The notes beneath the pieces are model-generated. The model had not been told where the DNA came from, did not search any database, and saw nothing but the letters and a program-made list of their open reading frames with translations. DNA of 64,000 nt from JBBIPA01 sp963820495 (lineage in GTDB: Bacteria; Chloroflexota; Dehalococcoidia; GIF9; UBA5629), in the NCBI GenBank assembly GCA_963820495.1, contig CAWGAF010000001.1, positions 558,001 to 622,000 of the forward strand. Reading direction: 5' to 3'. Shown piece after piece: positions 59,913 to 64,000 of the stretch. Numbering within the stretch: position 1 is the first letter of the stretch; the number at the start of each line of letters is the position of its first letter. The translations under genes and the position numbers were made by a program.

Positions 59913-60695
59913 ATGGCTTTAAAATTTTATAATTTATCTCAACCGTTTTATGCAGGTGTCCCACTATGGCCCTGGCCAGTAATGTATGACACTGAAGTCT
60001 CCAGGGTTACCTTCCCTGAGTTTGCCACCTTCCCCGGCGACCCCAAGAAAGGCCGAATCAATAAAATGACCACCGTTATCAAGACCAAAATGCATGTTTC
60101 TACTCATATGGATGCCCCCCTGCATGTTCTTGAGGGCGGTCTCAGTATTGATAAAATACCTCTGTCAAGCTGCTACGGCGAGGGTGTAGTCGTGGATATG
60201 CGCTATCTTAAGAAATGGGATGTCATTGGCAAGAAAGACCTCGACAATGCCAAGCCAAAGATTCAGAAAGGCGATTTCGTCGTCGTCAACACTGGATGGC
60301 ATAAATATTTTCCAACCTATGGTTACACTTTCTTCAATTATTTCCCGGGCTTCTACACCGAAGCCGCAGAGTGGTTTATTGAGCACAAAGTAAAAGCCGT
60401 TGCCATCGATGGCGGAGCATCGGACCATCCCCTGGCTCACGCCCCATTGAAGAAATGGCAGCCAAACCTGTGGGAAGAGTACAAGCAGGTAACCGGCAAA
60501 GACTCTGATGAGGAATTCCCGATTTATGAACCCACCCACCTCGCTTTTGCCCAGCATGGCATTCCCGGTATCGAGATAGCCGGTGGACAGATTGATGAAG
60601 TCACTGGCAAACGCTGCACCCTGGCTTGTTTCCCGCTTAACTTTATTGGTGGAGAAGCTTCACTGGTGCGATTAGTAGCTATCGTAGACGAATAA
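59913..60695 (+). CDS. Cyclase-family metal hydrolase (kynurenine formamidase-like), candidate dihydrophloroglucinol hydrolase
   Basis: The 260-residue protein has the metal-binding motif HxxTHxDxPxH (H61, H65, D67, H71 in MHVSTHMDAPLHV) of the PF04199 cyclase family, which includes kynurenine formamidase and hydrolases of cyclic diketones. DGGASDHPLAH and GIPGIEIAGGQIDEV are in the C-terminal half. As I recall, dihydrophloroglucinol cyclohydrolase from phloroglucinol-using anaerobes belongs to this family. Placed between the transhydroxylase and BKACE genes, it would open a reduced ring to 3-hydroxy-5-oxohexanoate; that is inference. AAAAGGAG precedes the ATG. Confidence 0.88.
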   Translation: MALKFYNLSQPFYAGVPLWPWPVMYDTEVSRVTFPEFATFPGDPKKGRINKMTTVIKTKMHVSTHMDAPLHVLEGGLSIDKIPLSSCYGEGVVVDMRYLKKWDVIGKKDLDNAKPKIQKGDFVVVNTGWHKYFPTYGYTFFNYFPGFYTEAAEWFIEHKVKAVAIDGGASDHPLAHAPLKKWQPNLWEEYKQVTGKDSDEEFPIYEPTHLAFAQHGIPGIEIAGGQIDEVTGKRCTLACFPLNFIGGEASLVRLVAIVDE

Positions 60696-60714
60696 AATAG
60701 GAGATCGGAACAAG

Positions 60715-61581
60715 TTGCAATATATAAAGTTACCACCTAACAAAGTAATAATTACTGTAGCGCAGAATGGTGCTCTGGTTAACAAGAAGATGAACCCCAA
60801 TGTGCCAGAGCAACCTGAGGAAGTAGCGGCATCTGCATATGATTGCTACAACGAGGGCGCCGCAATTATTCATATTCATGCCCGAGATAAGGAAGGGAAA
60901 CCTACGGGAAGCGCTGATGTTTTCCGCGATATACATGAGAGAATTCGGAAAAAATGCAATGCTATTATCCAGGACTCTACTGGAGGTGGTTCCAATCTTA
61001 CTGTAGAACAGCGTACAGAATGCCTGGAAGCCTATCCTGAGATGGCATCTCTCAATATGGGAACGATGGTGAGAACTATTGGCGAGGCTGCGGGTACTGT
61101 GTGGATGAACAGCCGCGCTGATATCGAGTCTTTTGTTACCCGGATGAACAAGTTCGGTGTTAAGCCTGAGATGGAATGTTACAACCTGGCTATGCTCCAC
61201 GAGGTGGAAATCCTGATAGAGAAGGGGCTGGTACAAAAACCCTACTATGTAGACCTGATACTGGGCATGGCATATCAGGGGGCACTACAGGCTAATCCTT
61301 TCTTTTTCACCACCTATCTGCAGTACCTGCCAGCTGACGCAATGTTTAACTCGCTGGGAGTAGGTTCATGGCAAACACCTATCGCCACCATAGGCATGAT
61401 CCACGGTGGCTGCGTTCGTGTCGGATTAGAAGATAATATCTACTACAAAAAGGGGGAACTGGCTAAAAGCAATGCCCAGTTAGTAGCTCGTATTGTCAGA
61501 ATTGCCAGAGAGCTGGGCAAAGAACCAGCGACACCTGATGAAGCCAGACAAATATTAGGGCTAAAGCCTTTGAAGGGATAG
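60715..61581 (+). CDS. BKACE (DUF849) beta-keto acid cleavage enzyme
   Basis: BKACE enzymes condense a beta-keto acid with acetyl-CoA or another CoA ester, giving acetoacetate and a new acyl-CoA. The 288-residue protein has AIIHIHARD (zinc ligands H53 and H55), NPNVPEQPEEVAASA and the end motif GGCVRVGLEDNIYY with R235, E239 and D240. Most family members have GGHVRVG; here His is replaced by C233. Some BKACE members cleave 3,5-dioxohexanoate (triacetate), which would fit the neighbouring cyclase. The start is TTG 60715, 19 bp after the cyclase stop, preceded by GGAGAT. Confidence 0.9.
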   Translation: MQYIKLPPNKVIITVAQNGALVNKKMNPNVPEQPEEVAASAYDCYNEGAAIIHIHARDKEGKPTGSADVFRDIHERIRKKCNAIIQDSTGGGSNLTVEQRTECLEAYPEMASLNMGTMVRTIGEAAGTVWMNSRADIESFVTRMNKFGVKPEMECYNLAMLHEVEILIEKGLVQKPYYVDLILGMAYQGALQANPFFFTTYLQYLPADAMFNSLGVGSWQTPIATIGMIHGGCVRVGLEDNIYYKKGELAKSNAQLVARIVRIARELGKEPATPDEARQILGLKPLKG

Positions 61582-61625
61582 GCTGAAGTAAGGATACCTA
61601 GTTAACTAAAGGAGGTTAGAAAAAG

Positions 61626-62399
61626 ATGTGTGAAATGTTTAGTCTTGAAGGTAAAGTAGCCGTGGTTATCGGCGGTGCTGGTGGTATCGGCGAGCTTCTG
61701 GCTGAGGGGCTAGCCAAGCAGGGCGCCAAGGTGGCTCTTGCCGACATAGCTATTGATAAATGCGAGCAAGTAGCCAAAAGGATTCAAACAGAAACTAAAA
61801 AAGAGACTGCCGCATTCAAGGTTGACCTGACCAACGAAACCAATGTGGCTCAATTGGCCAAGGACGTAGTAGCAAAGTTCGGTACCGTTGATATACTGGT
61901 TAATGCCCAGGGTTTAAACGCAAAACACGATGCTACCGAATTTCCAGGAGATGTTTGGGACAAATTGTTTGCAGTCAATGTTAAGAGCCTTATGCTCACC
62001 TGCCGTGAATTTGGTAAAATCATGGTTGCTAATAAGAAGGGCAAAGTTATCAACATGTCCTCGGTAAGAGGAGTCAGGGCTACACTCTGGGGAGGTAATG
62101 AAGGATATTGTGCCACCAAAGGTGCCGTGGACATGATTACCAGAACCTTGGCCGCTGAGTGGGCGCAATTCAATATCAATGTAAACGCTATTGGGCCTTC
62201 GTTGATACGTACTCCGCTTGCGGAAAGGAGCTTGAAGGACCCTGAGCGCATGGCAAGATACATGGCTAATGTCCCTATGAAGCGAGTGGGTGAACCAGCA
62301 GACCTGATAGGAGCTTGTATTTTCCTGGCTTCATCTGCTTCGGACTTCGTTACTGGCCAAATTCTTTATCTTGATGGCGGGCTTACCGCTATCGGATAA
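61626..62399 (+). CDS. Short-chain dehydrogenase/reductase, candidate phloroglucinol reductase
   Basis: The 257-residue SDR has IGGAGGIGELLAEGLA (15-30), NAQG (93-96) and the Ser-Tyr-Lys triad (S145 or S146, Y161, K165 in GYCATKGAVDM). D40 after the second strand (ALADI) favours NAD over NADP. SDRs include phloroglucinol reductase as well as 3-hydroxy acid dehydrogenases; the position after cyclase and BKACE allows either. AAAGGAGG stands ten bases before ATG 61626; an ATG three codons later is the alternative. Confidence 0.9.
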   Translation: MCEMFSLEGKVAVVIGGAGGIGELLAEGLAKQGAKVALADIAIDKCEQVAKRIQTETKKETAAFKVDLTNETNVAQLAKDVVAKFGTVDILVNAQGLNAKHDATEFPGDVWDKLFAVNVKSLMLTCREFGKIMVANKKGKVINMSSVRGVRATLWGGNEGYCATKGAVDMITRTLAAEWAQFNINVNAIGPSLIRTPLAERSLKDPERMARYMANVPMKRVGEPADLIGACIFLASSASDFVTGQILYLDGGLTAIG

Positions 62400-62485
62400 A
62401 ATTCTGTAGTTACGTATCTGAAAAGTGGCGGAGCCCTCCATCTCACTCTACCAGGAGTGCACCATCTTGTAAGGTAAACCCTGTC

Positions 62486-62515
62486 CCACTCTCTCCTTTA
62501 AAAAGGAGAGAGTGG
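62486..62515. repeat. Palindrome CCACTCTCTCCTTT..AAAGGAGAGAGTGG
   Basis: A perfect 14-bp inverted repeat with a two-base loop lies between the SDR and cupin genes. It belongs to the same kind of palindrome that is split by the insertion element at 16517-18593. It may also act as an attenuator between the two genes. Confidence 0.75.
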
Positions 62516-62572
62516 TTTAGAGGTAGCGGTTGACAACTAATAATCTATATTACATGAAAGGCTGGTGTAACT

Positions 62573-62908
62573 ATGAAAGTAATCAAAGGCAGCGAAGGTG
62601 AGAAATATGATGCCAAGCAGCATTTTGGCTGTTGGACTGCCTATAAGCTGCAAGCGGGGAAAGACACCAAGAGATTGAATGTTAGTACTACTCACTTCCT
62701 CCCCGAAGGTGGTGCTGAGATGTCCTCCTCCCCAAGGGAGAGGGTATATATTTTGCTCAGCGGAGCCATGAAGGTAACTGGCAAAAACGAGGAGCATTTT
62801 TTGGAACCCGGAGACATGATTTATATCGCTCCCGGTGAAGAACGCGCAGTCCAGGTAATTGGGAATGAGCCTGCTACCACTCTGGTGATTGTAGCTACTG
62901 TTGAATAA
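62573..62908 (+). CDS. Cupin domain protein
   Basis: The 111-residue protein folds as a small cupin: THFLPEGGAEMSSSPRERVYILLSGAMKVTGKNEEHFLEPGDMIYIAPGEERAVQVIGNEPATTLVIV. The two cupin motifs are visible, but the usual histidines of motif 1 are replaced (EMSSSPRERVY), so metal binding may differ or be absent. It lies between the SDR and the 3-hydroxyacyl-CoA dehydrogenase and may isomerise or bind an intermediate. Confidence 0.82.
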   Translation: MKVIKGSEGEKYDAKQHFGCWTAYKLQAGKDTKRLNVSTTHFLPEGGAEMSSSPRERVYILLSGAMKVTGKNEEHFLEPGDMIYIAPGEERAVQVIGNEPATTLVIVATVE

Positions 62909-62950
62909 CACCGTCAATAACTATAAACAAAAAACGAGGAACTTAATAAT

Positions 62951-63895
62951 ATGGATGTAAAAGACGTTAAGAAGATATTTGTGGTTGGGGCAGGAACCAT
63001 GGGAAGTGGTTTAGCCCAGGTATATGCTCAGGCAGGTTACAATGTTACGCTGTACTCCCGCACTCAGCAAACTCTGGATAAGGCAATAGAGTTGACCAAA
63101 TCCAGCCTTCAAACAATGGCTCAAGAAGGTTTGATAGATAACAAGAAGATACCGACGATACTAGGTCGGATAAAAATTACCACGTCCCTGGAGGAAGGAG
63201 CTAAAGATACAGATATAGCCCAAGAGACCATCATAGATAATGTCGAGGAAAAGAAGAAAATCTTTAAACAACTAGATGAGCTTTGCCCGCAAAAGACCAT
63301 AATAGCCAGCAATACCTCGTTTCTGAACATATTTGATTTTGCCGAGACTTCCCGTCCCGATAAGGTGCTTATTGCTCACTGGTACATGCCACCGCAGCTA
63401 ATACCCTTTGTGGACGTGGTAAAAGGTCCCAAAACATCAGATGCCAGTTTACAATTAGTGGTTGACCTGTTGAGAAATATGGGCAAGAAGCCTGCCATAA
63501 TGCAGAAATTCATCCCCGGCTACATCATCAACCGCCTTCAGATGGCATTAAACAGAGAAATTTATTATCTACTTGATAATGACTATATGACCCCCAGGGA
63601 GATTGATGAAGCTGCCAGATGGGGATTGGCGCTGCGTATGTTAATTTTAGGCTTATTGCAACGGATGGACTATGGCGGCATCGATATGACCATCAAGAAT
63701 TTGAATAATCCCAACACTCAGCCTGTACCTATTGATTACAAGCCAAAAAAGTTGCTAGAACTATATGAGCAAGGCCACCTGGGAGTTAAAACTGGAAAAG
63801 GCTGGTACGATTACTCGGGCAAAACACAGGCCGAGTGTAACCACGAAAGAGACGTCGGCTTAATAAGGTTACTGAAGTGCTTTAAACTTAAGTAA
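62951..63895 (+). CDS. 3-Hydroxyacyl-CoA dehydrogenase family protein
   Basis: The 314-residue protein has the NAD motif VVGAGTMGSGLAQVYAQAGYNVTLYSR (11-37), IASNTSFLNI (118-127) and the catalytic histidine in AHWYMPP (H143). The C-terminal domain (IPGYIINRLQMALNREIYYLLD..GLALRML..GLLQRMDYGGID) is standard, ending at GKGWYDY. The usual HFFNPP is HWYMPP, which is more often seen in lineages acting on free acids or unusual acyl groups, so it may oxidise a 3-hydroxy-5-oxo acid in this pathway. It is the last gene of the run and is followed by a strong terminator. Confidence 0.9.
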   Translation: MDVKDVKKIFVVGAGTMGSGLAQVYAQAGYNVTLYSRTQQTLDKAIELTKSSLQTMAQEGLIDNKKIPTILGRIKITTSLEEGAKDTDIAQETIIDNVEEKKKIFKQLDELCPQKTIIASNTSFLNIFDFAETSRPDKVLIAHWYMPPQLIPFVDVVKGPKTSDASLQLVVDLLRNMGKKPAIMQKFIPGYIINRLQMALNREIYYLLDNDYMTPREIDEAARWGLALRMLILGLLQRMDYGGIDMTIKNLNNPNTQPVPIDYKPKKLLELYEQGHLGVKTGKGWYDYSGKTQAECNHERDVGLIRLLKCFKLK

Positions 63896-63923
63896 AAGAT
63901 TTTTCTGGTTTGTTTTTTTATTT

Positions 63924-63957
63924 GAGAGCCACCTGCTCGCAGGTGGCTCTCCTTTTT
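63924..63957 (+). terminator. Rho-independent terminator of the ring-cleavage operon
   Basis: The perfect 13-bp stem GAGAGCCACCTGC/GCAGGTGGCTCTC (63924-63936 and 63939-63951) is followed by CTTTTT. It lies 29 bp after the stop of the 3-hydroxyacyl-CoA dehydrogenase. No gene is seen from here to the end. Confidence 0.9.
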
Positions 63958-64000
63958 GCAATTACGAAGAAGAGGGCAGATTATACCTTTAGTATCACAG

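Noticed and set aside
1..64000. CRISPR arrays, rRNA genes, tRNA genes, reductive dehalogenase genes
   Set aside because: I looked for regularly spaced repeats, tRNA T-arm patterns and the Tat/Fe-S pattern of reductive dehalogenases and saw none.

Overview
The window looks like part of a chromosome from an anaerobic Chloroflexota bacterium, most likely of the class Dehalococcoidia. The grounds are a large secreted Asp-box (BNR) surface protein like the S-layer candidate of Dehalococcoides, two divergent PlsY paralogs, a SerA/class V aminotransferase pair, a type I-beta DAHP synthase overlapping AroH, and many short palindromic repeats. This is an inference from gene content; no rRNA or tRNA gene was seen.

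Layout. 1-16.5 kb: housekeeping and accessory genes (radical SAM SplB-like protein, gamma carbonic anhydrase, DUF763, PlsY, a small zinc ribbon, a methyltransferase), a toxin-antitoxin pair inside a 1.06-kb inverted-repeat unit, a structured leader followed by the 1250-residue surface protein, and an alpha/beta hydrolase-purF-purM-purH operon. 16.5-18.6 kb: a three-gene AT-rich island bounded by 17-bp terminal inverted repeats and a 9-bp target duplication, with no transposase. 18.7-33.2 kb: tlyA, a diguanylate cyclase with an RCK_C membrane protein, serine, riboflavin and shikimate genes, a CBS protein, MeaB-type GTPase, FAD dehydrogenase, DUF429, second PlsY and DegV.

33.4-63.9 kb is a catabolic island on the plus strand. 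It holds four large subunits and three small subunits that resemble pyrogallol-phloroglucinol transhydroxylase (molybdopterin alpha without an N-terminal Fe-S motif; beta with three ferredoxin-like clusters and a C-terminal Cna-B/transthyretin-like domain). A fifth molybdopterin enzyme of a different type has its own small Fe-S protein. Among them lie a crotonase with the catalytic set of 6-oxocamphor hydrolase (a cyclic beta-diketone hydrolase), a TRAP transporter, a CocE-type hydrolase, a MarR regulator, a 4-oxalocrotonate tautomerase-like protein and the cofactor genes mobB and moeA. The last segment (56.4-63.9 kb) runs transhydroxylase alpha-beta, cyclase-family hydrolase, BKACE (DUF849), SDR, cupin, 3-hydroxyacyl-CoA dehydrogenase. 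That set can be laid onto the anaerobic phloroglucinol route: isomerise the polyhydroxybenzene, reduce it to dihydrophloroglucinol, hydrolyse the ring, oxidise the hydroxy-oxo acid, and cleave the 3,5-dioxo acid with acetyl-CoA.

Two strong promoters in the island (before the first transhydroxylase and before the crotonase) carry related palindromic operators built on ATCGATATCGAT, so these two units are probably co-regulated. Several families of intergenic repeats, some MITE-like, lie across the window.
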